In this document: positions 1 to 7,609 of the stretch, in pieces
Position numbering within the stretch: position 1 is the first letter of the stretch
Layout of the letters: every line of letters starts with the position of its first letter
Assembly: GCF_014137865.1 (NCBI RefSeq)
Contig: NZ_JACGWU010000002.1
Location: 186,001-250,000 of the forward strand
Length of the DNA stretch: 64,000 nt
Source: Alpinimonas psychrophila
GTDB lineage: Bacteria > Actinomycetota > Actinomycetes > Actinomycetales > Microbacteriaceae
Direction: 5' to 3'
Program-made: the position numbers and the translations under genes
Notes under the pieces: generated by a model
Told to the model about the DNA's origin: nothing
The model's database searches: none
What the model saw: only the letters and a program-made list of their open reading frames with translations

Positions 1-363
1 CTCGCCGCTCCACCACCAACCGGGGCATATAGCCAGGGGATCGCCGGCAATGGTTTCTTCTATACCGCCGGCTTTGGTCCTCAGGATCCCCTTACCGGCG
101 CCCTCGCTACCAGTGTTGGCGAGCAAACTCGGCAGGTATTGAGGAATATTGAGGCCGTCCTGCAAAGCGCTGGTCTCACGACGGACGATGTTGTCAAGGC
201 GACGGTGCACCTCCAGGATCTTGAACGTGACTTCGAAGAATATAACTCGTCTTATTCTGAGTTCTTTAAAGAGCCCTACCCTGTTCGAACAACAGTTGGC
301 TCGCAGCTTAGAGGGATTTTGGTTGAAATAGACGTCGTTGCAGCGTTACCAAAATCTAGATAG
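1..363 (+). CDS. RidA-family protein, 5' end cut by window edge
   Basis: The frame is open from base 1 with no start codon inside the window, so the N-terminus is missing. The visible 120 residues match the RidA (YjgF/YER057c/UK114) family: APPPTGAYSQG, an SG-like turn changed to TAG, DPLTG, EQTRQVLRNIEAVL, then DVVKATVHL and a closing LVEIDVVAAL. The arginine in PYPVRTTV corresponds to the conserved arginine that binds the imine or enamine carboxylate in true RidA deaminases (family knowledge). RidA proteins hydrolyse reactive 2-aminoacrylate-type intermediates, and many paralogues sit in catabolic operons. It lies 98 bp upstream of the enolase-superfamily gene on the same strand, so joint transcription is likely. 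The exact substrate cannot be told. Confidence 0.85.
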   Translation, partial: LAAPPPTGAYSQGIAGNGFFYTAGFGPQDPLTGALATSVGEQTRQVLRNIEAVLQSAGLTTDDVVKATVHLQDLERDFEEYNSSYSEFFKEPYPVRTTVGSQLRGILVEIDVVAALPKSR

Positions 364-461
364 CAACTTTGCCAAATCATCGTAAAGTCATCGCCGCTTC
401 ATCTCAGCTTGAGGAGCGCGAGTAAGCGATCTCAATTAAACAAAAAGTAAGGGCAGTCAAA

Positions 462-1619
462 ATGAAGATCAGATCAGTTCAGGCTATTCCCGCGAGCATT
501 GCCTACAACCATCGTGAGGTCAGCTTCCAAGTGGCACGCGATGGTGTGTCGGACGTTGTCGTGCGAGTGGAAACGGAAGACGGCACTGTCGGATGGGGAG
601 AGTCGTGCAGCGGCAGCGACACGGTTTCAATCGTCGCGGCAATAGAAGCGATGTCGGCGTTCGTGGTCGGCCGATCACCGTGGGATGTCGAACGGATGAG
701 AAAGGATCTATTGCACCATGGACTCTGGCAATTTCGCGAGGGGACAGCCAATTTCGCTTGGGCCGGAATCGACATGGCCCTATGGGACTTGTGCGGTAAG
801 GACGCTGGTGTGCCGGTCTACAAGCTACTTGGAGGGGCAGTTCGCGACAGCGTCAACTACTTCTACTACCTTTCTTGGGATAATGAAGAAGACATGCGCC
901 AACAATGCGCGCGTGGCCTTTCCTTGGGGTACGGCGTGTTTTACCTCAAGGTCGGTAGAGATATCGAGGCCGACGTGAAGCGAGTCGCTCTGGTCCGCGA
1001 GATCATCGGCACGAAGCCGTTGCTTCGGTTGGACGCAAATGGCGCTTGGTCTCCTTCCGAAGCCATTTCAAACCTCAGAAAACTCCAAGAGTTTGACATC
1101 GATTTCATGGAGCAACCAGTGAAAGAAAGCCCCCCTGAATTGATGCGGCGGGTTCGGGATAGTGGAATCATGCCGATTGCAGCCAATGAAGGATTGTGGA
1201 CAGAGGCGGATGCCATAAGTCGAATCCTCGCGGAAGTAGCGGACGTCTATTGTTTCAGTCAGTATTGGGTCGGCTCGTTGCGTAATTTCCAGTTCATCGG
1301 TTCGCTTGCCGGCCGACAGGGCGGAACGGTTTGCAAGCACACTCATGGTGAATTTTCTATCGCGGCAACTGCCGCTCACCACGTGCTCCTGACACTGCCG
1401 AAGATCGTGGAAGGCAACCAACAGACAAGCGCCCACATGACCGCCGATCTCTCTGAGGTTCCGATTAAGGACGGCCCTAAATGGGGTTTGCCAATTGCCC
1501 CTGGACTGGGCGTTGAAATCGACCAGGACCAACTTGCTGATGCTTCCGCTAGGTACCAGAGAGACGGTCAGTTTCTCCCTTATCAGTTGGACGACCTCCG
1601 AGCGGGGTGGCGGCTGTGA
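462..1619 (+). CDS. Mandelate racemase/muconate lactonizing (enolase superfamily) enzyme
   Basis: A 385-residue protein with an N-terminal capping domain and a C-terminal barrel. Metal ligands are visible as D191 (LRLDANGAW), E217 (DFMEQP) and E243 (AANEG). K163 in FYLKVG is the expected barrel base, but the partner Lys of the usual KxK motif is a tyrosine. A histidine-rich KHTHGE motif (H293, H295) occupies the position of the second base, which points to the mandelate racemase/acid-sugar dehydratase side of the superfamily rather than the muconate cycloisomerase side. The enzyme would abstract a proton alpha to a carboxylate; the substrate is probably an acid sugar or hydroxy acid, but this is inference. 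No strong Shine-Dalgarno is seen. A RidA-family gene precedes it. Confidence 0.85.
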   Translation: MKIRSVQAIPASIAYNHREVSFQVARDGVSDVVVRVETEDGTVGWGESCSGSDTVSIVAAIEAMSAFVVGRSPWDVERMRKDLLHHGLWQFREGTANFAWAGIDMALWDLCGKDAGVPVYKLLGGAVRDSVNYFYYLSWDNEEDMRQQCARGLSLGYGVFYLKVGRDIEADVKRVALVREIIGTKPLLRLDANGAWSPSEAISNLRKLQEFDIDFMEQPVKESPPELMRRVRDSGIMPIAANEGLWTEADAISRILAEVADVYCFSQYWVGSLRNFQFIGSLAGRQGGTVCKHTHGEFSIAATAAHHVLLTLPKIVEGNQQTSAHMTADLSEVPIKDGPKWGLPIAPGLGVEIDQDQLADASARYQRDGQFLPYQLDDLRAGWRL

Positions 1620-2134
1620 TGCGCTGACGAACTACCGCAAGTTGGTGGCAAGCAGCTTTGGCGGAACGAAATGGGTATACGCCGCCTATGCTGACGGCCC
1701 GAGTCTCTTGTCGATACTGAAGAGAAAATCGCTGCGCGAGTGAATGACCTCGCACACGAACGGTGGCGTGCGCTTCCTAGCGCGTTGTTATCTAAAGGCG
1801 ATCTCGCAGGCCCCCTTTGTGCCTCCGCCAAACGCATTTCTCAACCTAATCGGGCTTCAAATGCTTGTCTGCCAAGTCTTATCAGGCCATTCCAAAGCGG
1901 GCACAGCAAGTGGACCTTGTATCGTCAGTGAGCTTATTTGCGTCTCAGATATCCAGTTCGTGGTTAAAGGAAAAACTGGAAGTCGAACGCTCCGATCGGA
2001 CAATACACGTGGACTGGGAGCCCTTCGCCCATTGATTGATGACTACAAACCACACTTGAGCGACAACCAAAGGAGAAGGCCTCCCGCCAATCAATCGAGT
2101 GTTACCAACGCAATGAAGGAGTGCCTGTAGCTCG
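1620..2134. other. Intergenic stretch without a convincing gene
   Basis: About 515 bases separate the enolase-superfamily gene from the convergent Tad locus. The only sizeable open frame (1744-2130, plus, 128 codons) has no recognisable domain, no ribosome binding site and a low-complexity look; reading the other frames gave nothing resembling a transposase, integrase or tRNA. It may be decayed accessory DNA at the edge of the RidA/enolase pair, but nothing in it can be named. Confidence 0.5.
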
Positions 2135-2584
2135 TTAGAAGAAAATACTCCGCGCCGTCGACTCCACGCTCAGGCGAATGCCTTCCGGCAGGAAGAGTGA
2201 TACCACCGGAGGCCGCCAGTAGGCAGCGAGTTCGATAGTGGCACTTCGCCCGTCGCGCGTGACCGCACGACTGATTTCGAGACCATCGAGCTTCGTCGCG
2301 CCTGCGCCAGCGATATACCCCTGAGCCGCTCGGTTTACGGCGTCATCGGTCATCAGGGGTCGCACGAAACTCCCGGTTTCTCCGATAACCACGGACGAGA
2401 GTTCGAAAGATTCTGATGCGGCCAATGCCGCCCCATCGGCAAGGCTAAAGAGTCGCTTTCGTTCGAGATACAGACTCGTGGCGGCACTGACGCCAAGAAT
2501 CAGAGCCAACGCAAGTGCTGCACTGAAAATGATCAGAATGAGAGTCGACCCCTCCTCAGAGGTGTGAGATCCGTCTTCTTTCAT
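2135..2584 (-). CDS. TadE/G-like pilus-associated pseudopilin
   Basis: A 149-residue protein with a short acidic leader ending in EEGSTLILI, a hydrophobic helix at about residues 12-36, and the motif RLFSLADGAALAAS typical of actinobacterial Flp pilus-assembly TadE/G-like proteins (Rv3654c type). The leader-plus-helix arrangement fits a prepilin-peptidase substrate or a minor pseudopilin at the cytoplasmic membrane. It is the last gene of the Tad operon; its ATG overlaps the stop of the preceding pseudopilin gene by one base (TGATG), indicating translational coupling. The rest of the protein is not diagnostic. Confidence 0.8.
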   Translation of the reverse strand: MKEDGSHTSEEGSTLILIIFSAALALALILGVSAATSLYLERKRLFSLADGAALAASESFELSSVVIGETGSFVRPLMTDDAVNRAAQGYIAGAGATKLDGLEISRAVTRDGRSATIELAAYWRPPVVSLFLPEGIRLSVESTARSIFF

Positions 2585-3081
2585 CAGTCACCACTCCAGA
2601 AACGTGAGACGTGTTGTGTGGCCGTCGCATTGACCGGAACGCGCGCCAGTCTGTCGAGTCCCAAAACGGCCGGAACTAAAGGCAAATCTACTTGGAGCGT
2701 GATGGCCACCGTGACGCTCGCCAATCGGTGGAGACACGGAGTAGTTTGGGGCACACACGTTATTGTCATACCCACAGCCGCATCGCCCAGCCCATAGTCA
2801 TCCAGGCCAAAGGCGAGTGCTCGTTGGGCACGAGCAAACCCCTCCGCTTCGGTGGGCGCCTGCACAAAAACGCGCGCCGCCTGCCGTGCGGCGCCTTCCG
2901 CGGCCAGAGCCGCACCCTGAACTGCCGACAGGACGAGCACCAGATACACCAACGGAACCAGCAACAGGAGCCCCGCGGTGATGAATTCCAGTGATGATGA
3001 TCCCTCGTCAGGGGCGCGAAAGAGGCGTCGACCGTCGCTGAGCCCGCTGTCACTCAATAACTTCACGCGCTGCATGCCCAC
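2584..3081 (-). CDS. TadE-like minor pseudopilin
   Basis: A 165-residue protein with a cytoplasmic leader ending in DEGSSSLEF, the hallmark Glu of TadE-like helices, then a hydrophobic segment (about residues 35-57) and an EGAARQAARVF helix. TadE-like proteins are minor pilins or adaptors of the Flp/Tad secretion machine. The start is uncertain: ATG at 3081 overlaps the upstream gene by 32 bases, while ATG at 3075 and GTG at 3066 are also in frame and would still leave the leader intact. Two cysteines in CVPQTTPC could form a disulfide outside the membrane. Confidence 0.8.
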   Translation of the reverse strand: MGMQRVKLLSDSGLSDGRRLFRAPDEGSSSLEFITAGLLLLVPLVYLVLVLSAVQGAALAAEGAARQAARVFVQAPTEAEGFARAQRALAFGLDDYGLGDAAVGMTITCVPQTTPCLHRLASVTVAITLQVDLPLVPAVLGLDRLARVPVNATATQHVSRFWSGD

Positions 3082-3493
3082 TCACCTCCAACGATTGGGG
3101 CGGACCCCACAGGCCCAGCAAAGGTAAGGGCGCACGAACCGTGACGATGATTGCCGGGTGCCCCAGCCACATCTCATACTCGACTCGAACGTCCTGCGCG
3201 TACTGCTCACCCACAGCCGTTTCAATCAAGTCCCGGGTGCGATCGTGCCCCGCCGAGAGGCTCGAGTCGGCGAGGGCAGCCCAGCGAGCACCTTCGGCCG
3301 CGGCATCCTGAACGGTATTGCGAACGTGCAAGACCAGTGCTAACTGCAACACCCCAAGAACGAGGAAAAGTAGGAGTGAGCTCACAAAAACAAACTCGAC
3401 GACGGTCGACCCCTCCTCCGCCGAACCCGGTGTCGAACCCGACTTCGGAGTGTTCGGCGCCGCCCCCACGGGCGTGTTCCCCCATACCGTCAT
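3050..3493 (-). CDS. TadE-like minor pseudopilin
   Basis: A 147-residue protein with a hydrophilic leader of about 26 residues ending in EEGSTVVEFVFV, where the Gly and the Glu at +5 match TadE prepilin sites, then one transmembrane helix and an AAAEGARWAAL segment seen in TadE-family proteins. It lies between the 55-residue pilin-like gene (gap of 6 bases) and a second TadE-like gene that it overlaps. Role: minor pilin or assembly factor of the Tad pilus at the cytoplasmic membrane. Confidence 0.82.
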   Translation of the reverse strand: MTVWGNTPVGAAPNTPKSGSTPGSAEEGSTVVEFVFVSSLLLFLVLGVLQLALVLHVRNTVQDAAAEGARWAALADSSLSAGHDRTRDLIETAVGEQYAQDVRVEYEMWLGHPAIIVTVRAPLPLLGLWGPPQSLEVSGHAAREVIE

Positions 3494-3499
3494 GACAGA

Positions 3500-3667
3500 C
3501 TAAAAACTGATGACGCGATTGATCGCTTGATCGAAGACGGTTCCCAGCGCCGGGGCGGCCAGTGCCCAAATTGCGACAACGAGCCCTGCCGTCATGATTG
3601 TGATGAGCACCCAGCCGGGAACGTCCCCCTGCTCGTCATGGAGTCGCTGCAAAATATATTGATACAT
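3500..3667 (-). CDS. Small pilin-like protein of the Tad locus
   Basis: A 55-residue frame with ATG at 3667 and TAG at 3500. The protein begins MYQYILQRLHDEQGDVPGW, followed by a single hydrophobic helix (about residues 18-40) and a short amphipathic tail ending FDQAINRVISF. The QGDVPG site before a hydrophobic helix with a short tail resembles a small prepilin or pilin-like subunit. Its place between tadC and the TadE-like genes is where actinobacterial Tad loci carry a Flp or DUF4244-like peptide. No classical Flp signature is visible, so calling it the major pilin would be inference. A purine-rich stretch (AAAAGAG) precedes the start. Confidence 0.65.
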   Translation of the reverse strand: MYQYILQRLHDEQGDVPGWVLITIMTAGLVVAIWALAAPALGTVFDQAINRVISF

Positions 3668-3687
3668 GGTTCACTCTTTTCTCTTTT

Positions 3688-3722
3688 GCTGTGGATGTTG
3701 CTGTGGATGTTGCTGTGGATGT
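3688..3722. repeat. 12-bp direct tandem repeat, about three copies
   Basis: The unit GCTGTGGATGTT is repeated head to tail at 3688, 3700 and 3712, the last copy ending in GTG. It fills most of the 67-base gap between the tadC stop and the start of the small pilin-like gene, in their 5' leader on the minus strand. It could vary in copy number or affect translation of the pilin-like gene; nothing else in the gap is recognised. Confidence 0.85.
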
Positions 3723-3734
3723 GAGGGTGGTGCC

Positions 3735-4679
3735 CTAGAAAGAAAACCCCGTCTGGATAACGAGAAGTCCGGGAAAGACCGCAAAGAGGATTGTCACTGG
3801 AAGGATGAGAAATACGAGCGGAACTAACATGACAACCTCCTTCTGGCCCGCTTTCTCCAGAAGCTCGCGTTTGTCGTCCTCGCGAGCATCCTGAGCCTGC
3901 GCTTGCAGAACGGCCGCCAAGGGAGACCCGCGATCGAGCGCCCCGAGAATTTGTTCGATACCGCTGGGCACGGCCGGTAGCTGAAGGCGTGCAGAAAGTT
4001 GACGCAAAGCGGACGCCAAGGGAACCCCGGTATCGACCTGTCGCATGACGTGTCCGAGCTCGCCGGCGAAGTCACCAGAGCCCACCTGAGCAACCCGCCG
4101 AAGGGTGTCGGTGATGGACTCCCCCGCAGCCAAGCACAACGAGGTGAATTCGAACACGGTCGGCAGTTCACTGGTGATCCTGGTAGCCCGGCGTTTGACG
4201 GCGGAGCGGAGGGCGAATTCGGCGGCTAAGCACCCGGTAACAAGGCCCACAACGGGGACAACGGCAAGTCCAATGGGAGTGGTCGTGCCAAAGAAGCCCG
4301 TGGCAAGATCTATGACCACGCCCGCCGCGAGACCACCGAGAGCCCACAATAATTGGCGGGCTCGAAAGCCTTCCAAGGTGAGGGGTGCCCCCGCCTGGGC
4401 CAAGCGACGCAGAGTCTCGTGTTTGTTGCCCAGAAGCCCCTCGCTTAGCGGGGTGAACCGACGCACCGAAACGGCGAGGATTTTGCCCAAGACCGACACT
4501 GGGTCCCCTGGCAATCGCGTCGAGAGGCGGAATGCTTCGGGGGAAAGATCGGCCACGAAGGGTGCTACGCGCTGGGTTAGGGGAATTCCCCCCAGCCGCG
4601 GCACCGTGCTCACGACAATCCAGAGCCCCAACCCGAGGATCGCCCCCAGCACCAAGGCGAATGCAACCACGGTACTCAT
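3735..4679 (-). CDS. tadC: Type II secretion F-domain protein, TadC
   Basis: About 314 residues with a TadC/GspF architecture: an N-terminal membrane helix, a loop, two helices around residues 115-165, a cytoplasmic T2SSF domain (LPTVFEFTSLCLAAGESITDTLRRV ... RGSPLAAVLQ shortened here to key parts) and a C-terminal hydrophobic pair ending in VFPGLLV. TadB and TadC together form the inner-membrane platform on which the TadA ATPase acts. I chose ATG 4679, which gives a 4-base ATGA overlap with tadB; ATG 4688 would add three residues. It follows tadA-tadB in one operon. Confidence 0.9.
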   Translation of the reverse strand: MSTVVAFALVLGAILGLGLWIVVSTVPRLGGIPLTQRVAPFVADLSPEAFRLSTRLPGDPVSVLGKILAVSVRRFTPLSEGLLGNKHETLRRLAQAGAPLTLEGFRARQLLWALGGLAAGVVIDLATGFFGTTTPIGLAVVPVVGLVTGCLAAEFALRSAVKRRATRITSELPTVFEFTSLCLAAGESITDTLRRVAQVGSGDFAGELGHVMRQVDTGVPLASALRQLSARLQLPAVPSGIEQILGALDRGSPLAAVLQAQAQDAREDDKRELLEKAGQKEVVMLVPLVFLILPVTILFAVFPGLLVIQTGFSF

Positions 4680-5533
4680 GCGAACCACCGCCGCGGTTGC
4701 GGCAAAATTGCCACCGCGAGCATGATGCGATAGGCCACCAGGCTCAGGCCAAATCCGATGAAGATCACCGTGATTCCCGCCGGAGAATTGTAGGCGGCCG
4801 CAGCTTCGGGTCTCGTCGCCAAAAGGGCCAATACGACCCAGGGTGCAGCGACACCAATGCGGGCGGCGGAACGAATCCAGCCTTGACGCGCCTCCACCTC
4901 CTGGCGAATGGCAGACTCCTGCCGCAAATAACCACCCAGAGTGCGCAAGATCGTGGTGACTTCACTGCCGCCAACGTGACGGGCTAAGCGAAGGGTCTCC
5001 AAGATGCGATCGGCCGCTGGATCAGCCCACGTCGTTTTCAAGACGTCGACGCAGGCATCGAAATTACCGGAGAGCCGATACTGCCGTTCAAACTCGCCTG
5101 CGGCATGGTGCACCACCCGCGGCGACAAGGTCGTCAAAGAAGAGAGCGCCGCCGGCAACGACGCCCCGGCTCGAAGTGCAGAAACAAGAGAGTCGACGAC
5201 ATCGGGCCACAGTGTTCTCATGAGGAGGCGTTCCTTGTGGGCCTGTCTCCTCATCACAAGGCGAGGGGCGCTCGCGGATGCGACCGCAAAAATAACGCTC
5301 AGGCCGATAACACCGCTTAAGGCGAACGTGAGAAAACCAACGATGACCCCGATGAGAAGGGAAATCCCCAGAACCGTCACCCGGTTGGGGTGTCTGTTGG
5401 CCAGCGGACGCGCCACCGCCGCACCAGCTGGATTGTGTCGCGGCCAGGCCCACACCGACAGCACCAGAAGCGTTCCCGCCCCGAGGGCGCAGCCGAGGAG
5501 TAAAGCCAGCGCCGGCAACCCATCGAATCTCAT
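4676..5533 (-). CDS. tadB: Type II secretion F-domain protein, TadB
   Basis: A 285-residue integral membrane protein with an N-terminal helix, a central pair of helices (about 50-95), a cytoplasmic T2SSF domain containing LVSALRAGASLPAALS, and C-terminal hydrophobic segments. It pairs with TadC as the membrane platform of the Flp/Tad pilus. Its start overlaps tadA by 4 bases (ATGA) and its end overlaps tadC by 4 bases, so tadA-tadB-tadC are translationally coupled. Confidence 0.9.
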   Translation of the reverse strand: MRFDGLPALALLLGCALGAGTLLVLSVWAWPRHNPAGAAVARPLANRHPNRVTVLGISLLIGVIVGFLTFALSGVIGLSVIFAVASASAPRLVMRRQAHKERLLMRTLWPDVVDSLVSALRAGASLPAALSSLTTLSPRVVHHAAGEFERQYRLSGNFDACVDVLKTTWADPAADRILETLRLARHVGGSEVTTILRTLGGYLRQESAIRQEVEARQGWIRSAARIGVAAPWVVLALLATRPEAAAAYNSPAGITVIFIGFGLSLVAYRIMLAVAILPQPRRWFA

Positions 5534-6750
5534 AAGGGCGCCCGAAGAACAGCGCTGGGGTCAAAGCCGGCCGTTTCAAACTTGTGCAGGCGCGTTGGCA
5601 TTGAACCGGTCGGAGTCAGAACGCCGTCGCGAATGTCAAAAATGGTGACCGCCTCGAGGTGAGCACCGAGCACGGTGCCTGTGGGCATTACGATTTCGCG
5701 GATTCGGCGACGCCCGTGGCGATCGAGCTCGCAGTGCACAACCATGTCGATGCTGGAGGCGACGGTTGGCATAACGAAGGATGCGTCGATGTTGCGCCCG
5801 GCCAATAACGGAAGGGTACAGAGCTTGGCTAACGCATCCTGAGCGCTGTTGGCATGAATGGAACAGGCTCCCGGCAGCCCGCTATTGAGAGCAATCAGAA
5901 GGTCAAGGCTCTCGGCCTCGCGGACTTCCCCAACCACGAGACGATCGGGACGCATGCGCAAAGCCTCCTTGATGAGGCGACGCAAGTTTACTTCCCCCGT
6001 ACCTTCGAGACTTGCCTGACGGCACTGCATGGCCACGACATCGCGGGAGGACAAACTGAGCTCAAACGTTTCTTCGACCGTCACAATTCGCTCGTTGGGC
6101 CTGGCCGCCGAAAGGAGAGCATGGAGCATCGTCGTCTTGCCCGCCTGGGTTGCTCCCGAGACCAGAATGTTCAGGCCCGCCAAGACGCTCATGCGCAAAA
6201 ATTCACTCGAGAGTTGCGTGAGGGAATTGCCTTCAACAAGGTCGCTGAGGCGTCGGATATTGCGCGAAAACTTTCGAATGTTGACGGCCCAGTGACGGCT
6301 CGTAATGTCGGGAATGGTGACATGAACGCGGGAGCCATCCGGCAGGGACGCATCCACAAAAGGGCTCGACAAATCGACGCGCCGCCCGGAACTTTGCAGC
6401 ATGCGTTCCACCAGTTCGTGCACGGTAGTTTCTGTCAGGACCAGTGACGTGAGCTCGGCCACGCCGTTTCGGGCCACAAAAACTCGGTCCGGAGAATTGA
6501 TCCAGATTTCTTCAATCTCGGGGTCATCCAACAGAGGTTGCAAAGCCCCCAGCCCGGTAAGTTCTGACATTACTGCGTCGAGTGCCCGTTGTTCATCGGC
6601 CAAAGAATGCAACCCGGCCCCGCCCCCAACCTCGGCGGCGACGCGTAATTCGTCCTGGGCGATGGCTTCAATCAGCGCAACAGACGCCGTCTTATCGCAC
6701 CGCACGCGAGCACGCACGGCCTCGATGATCACGGCAACAGAATCAGACAT
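5530..6750 (-). CDS. tadA: Tad secretion ATPase, TadA/CpaF family
   Basis: A 406-residue cytoplasmic ATPase of the VirB11/CpaF group. The Walker A motif SGATQAGKTTM lies near residues 198-208, a VEETFEL acidic box near 225-231, and the Walker B region RPDRLVVGEVRE near 267-278, followed by an invariant-looking HANSAQDAL. It would power assembly of the Tad pilus through TadB/TadC. It is the first gene of the minus-strand operon; the usual upstream TadZ/CpaE-type localisation ATPase is not present here, and the tRNA-Leu gene lies divergently upstream. Confidence 0.93.
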   Translation of the reverse strand: MSDSVAVIIEAVRARVRCDKTASVALIEAIAQDELRVAAEVGGGAGLHSLADEQRALDAVMSELTGLGALQPLLDDPEIEEIWINSPDRVFVARNGVAELTSLVLTETTVHELVERMLQSSGRRVDLSSPFVDASLPDGSRVHVTIPDITSRHWAVNIRKFSRNIRRLSDLVEGNSLTQLSSEFLRMSVLAGLNILVSGATQAGKTTMLHALLSAARPNERIVTVEETFELSLSSRDVVAMQCRQASLEGTGEVNLRRLIKEALRMRPDRLVVGEVREAESLDLLIALNSGLPGACSIHANSAQDALAKLCTLPLLAGRNIDASFVMPTVASSIDMVVHCELDRHGRRRIREIVMPTGTVLGAHLEAVTIFDIRDGVLTPTGSMPTRLHKFETAGFDPSAVLRAPL

Positions 6751-6790
6751 GCTCCGAAGTGTGTCGACAAAGCGTCATGGGCAGGGGAAG

Positions 6791-6799
6791 TTATCCACA
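6791..6799. promoter_or_regulatory. Isolated consensus-like DnaA box
   Basis: The nonamer TTATCCACA is an exact match to the classical DnaA box. It lies in the divergent promoter region between tadA and tRNA-Leu. No second box is clustered around it, so this is not an origin; it could be a DnaA titration or regulatory site or a chance match. A TAAACT hexamer at 6811-6816, 15 bases before the mature tRNA end, is a plausible -10 for the tRNA. Confidence 0.4.
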
Positions 6800-6831
6800 T
6801 GGAGCACCGATAAACTAGGGACGCGTCATTC

Positions 6832-6913
6832 GCGGGAGTGGTGAAATTGGTATACACGCCAGATTTAGGATCTGGTGCTTTCGAGCGTGAGGGTTCAAGT
6901 CCCTTCTCCCGCA
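6832..6913 (+). tRNA. tRNA-Leu (anticodon TAG)
   Basis: The acceptor arm GCGGGAG at 6832 pairs with CTCCCGC at 6906-6912, followed by discriminator A. The D arm contains TGGTGAAATTGGTA, the anticodon stem CCAGA/TCTGG encloses the loop TTTAGGA (anticodon TAG), a variable arm TGCTTTCGAGCGT marks a class II tRNA, and the T arm GAGGG-TTCAAGT-CCCTT is intact. CCA is not encoded. It decodes CUA and, by wobble, other CUN leucine codons. Confidence 0.97.
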
Positions 6914-6951
6914 CAACATACATTAAGAGCCGGAGATGGGGGTGTGGCGCC

Positions 6952-7599
6952 GTGCTTCACACCGCAGTTCTTGACACCCAGCTGACCGATTTCGTTGCCA
7001 CCGTCGGCGTCTTCGTCTTTTACCTCGCCGTATGGGGGCTGGTTTTTGCGGGAACGGGCCTCTTCGTTGGCGTTTTCATCCCCTTTATTACGGGGGATTC
7101 ACTGCTCTTCGCCTCTGGCTTAGTCACCGCCGCCAATCCCCAGCTCGACATCTGGATTCTTGCCGTGGGGGTCGGGCTCGCTGCTTTCATCGGTGATCAA
7201 GTCGGTTTCGTTCTCGGGCGACACCTCGGTCGCCCCTATCTCGATAAAAAGAGTGGGCCGCGCATGCAGCGCATCATTGCCCGAACGGAGCGATTCTATA
7301 ATTCCTACGGCTGGTGGGCCGTGGTGGTTGCCCGCTTCATTCCGTGGGCGCGTGTCTTCGTGCCCTGGATAGCCGGCATTGGAAAGATGAACTATTACAA
7401 GTTTTTGACCAGCAACCTCGTTGGCGCTCTCGCGTGGGGCGTGGGGTTGTCTCTCACCGGTTATTTCGCTGCCTCGATCCCCGGGGTAAAGGCTGCCGCG
7501 TACATCATCGCGGCCTTCTTCATCACGGCCTCCTTGGTCTTTGGTTTTCGCACGTGGCTTCTTGACCGCCGGGAGCGAACTGCCAGAAAAGCATCGTAA
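6952..7599 (+). CDS. DedA-family membrane protein
   Basis: About 215 residues with five to six hydrophobic segments and the DedA (SNARE-associated/VTT domain) signature: FIPFITGDSLLFASG near the N-terminus, a GDQVGFVLGRHLG helix, and RFIPWARVFVPWIAGI with the membrane-embedded arginines. DedA proteins act at the cytoplasmic membrane in lipid-carrier (undecaprenyl phosphate or phospholipid) translocation and in proton-motive-force homeostasis. The start is GTG 6952; the open frame extends back through the tRNA, which cannot be coding. The second DedA gene begins 10 bases downstream. Confidence 0.88.
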   Translation: MLHTAVLDTQLTDFVATVGVFVFYLAVWGLVFAGTGLFVGVFIPFITGDSLLFASGLVTAANPQLDIWILAVGVGLAAFIGDQVGFVLGRHLGRPYLDKKSGPRMQRIIARTERFYNSYGWWAVVVARFIPWARVFVPWIAGIGKMNYYKFLTSNLVGALAWGVGLSLTGYFAASIPGVKAAAYIIAAFFITASLVFGFRTWLLDRRERTARKAS

Positions 7600-7609
7600 A
7601 CTTTCACCT

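Noticed and set aside
1744-2130. 128-codon plus-strand frame in the left gap
   Set aside because: No ribosome binding site, no domain and no neighbour that explains it; treated as non-coding.
6838-6951. N-terminal extension of the first DedA gene through the tRNA
   Set aside because: The frame runs through a complete tRNA-Leu; the family N-terminus begins at GTG 6952.
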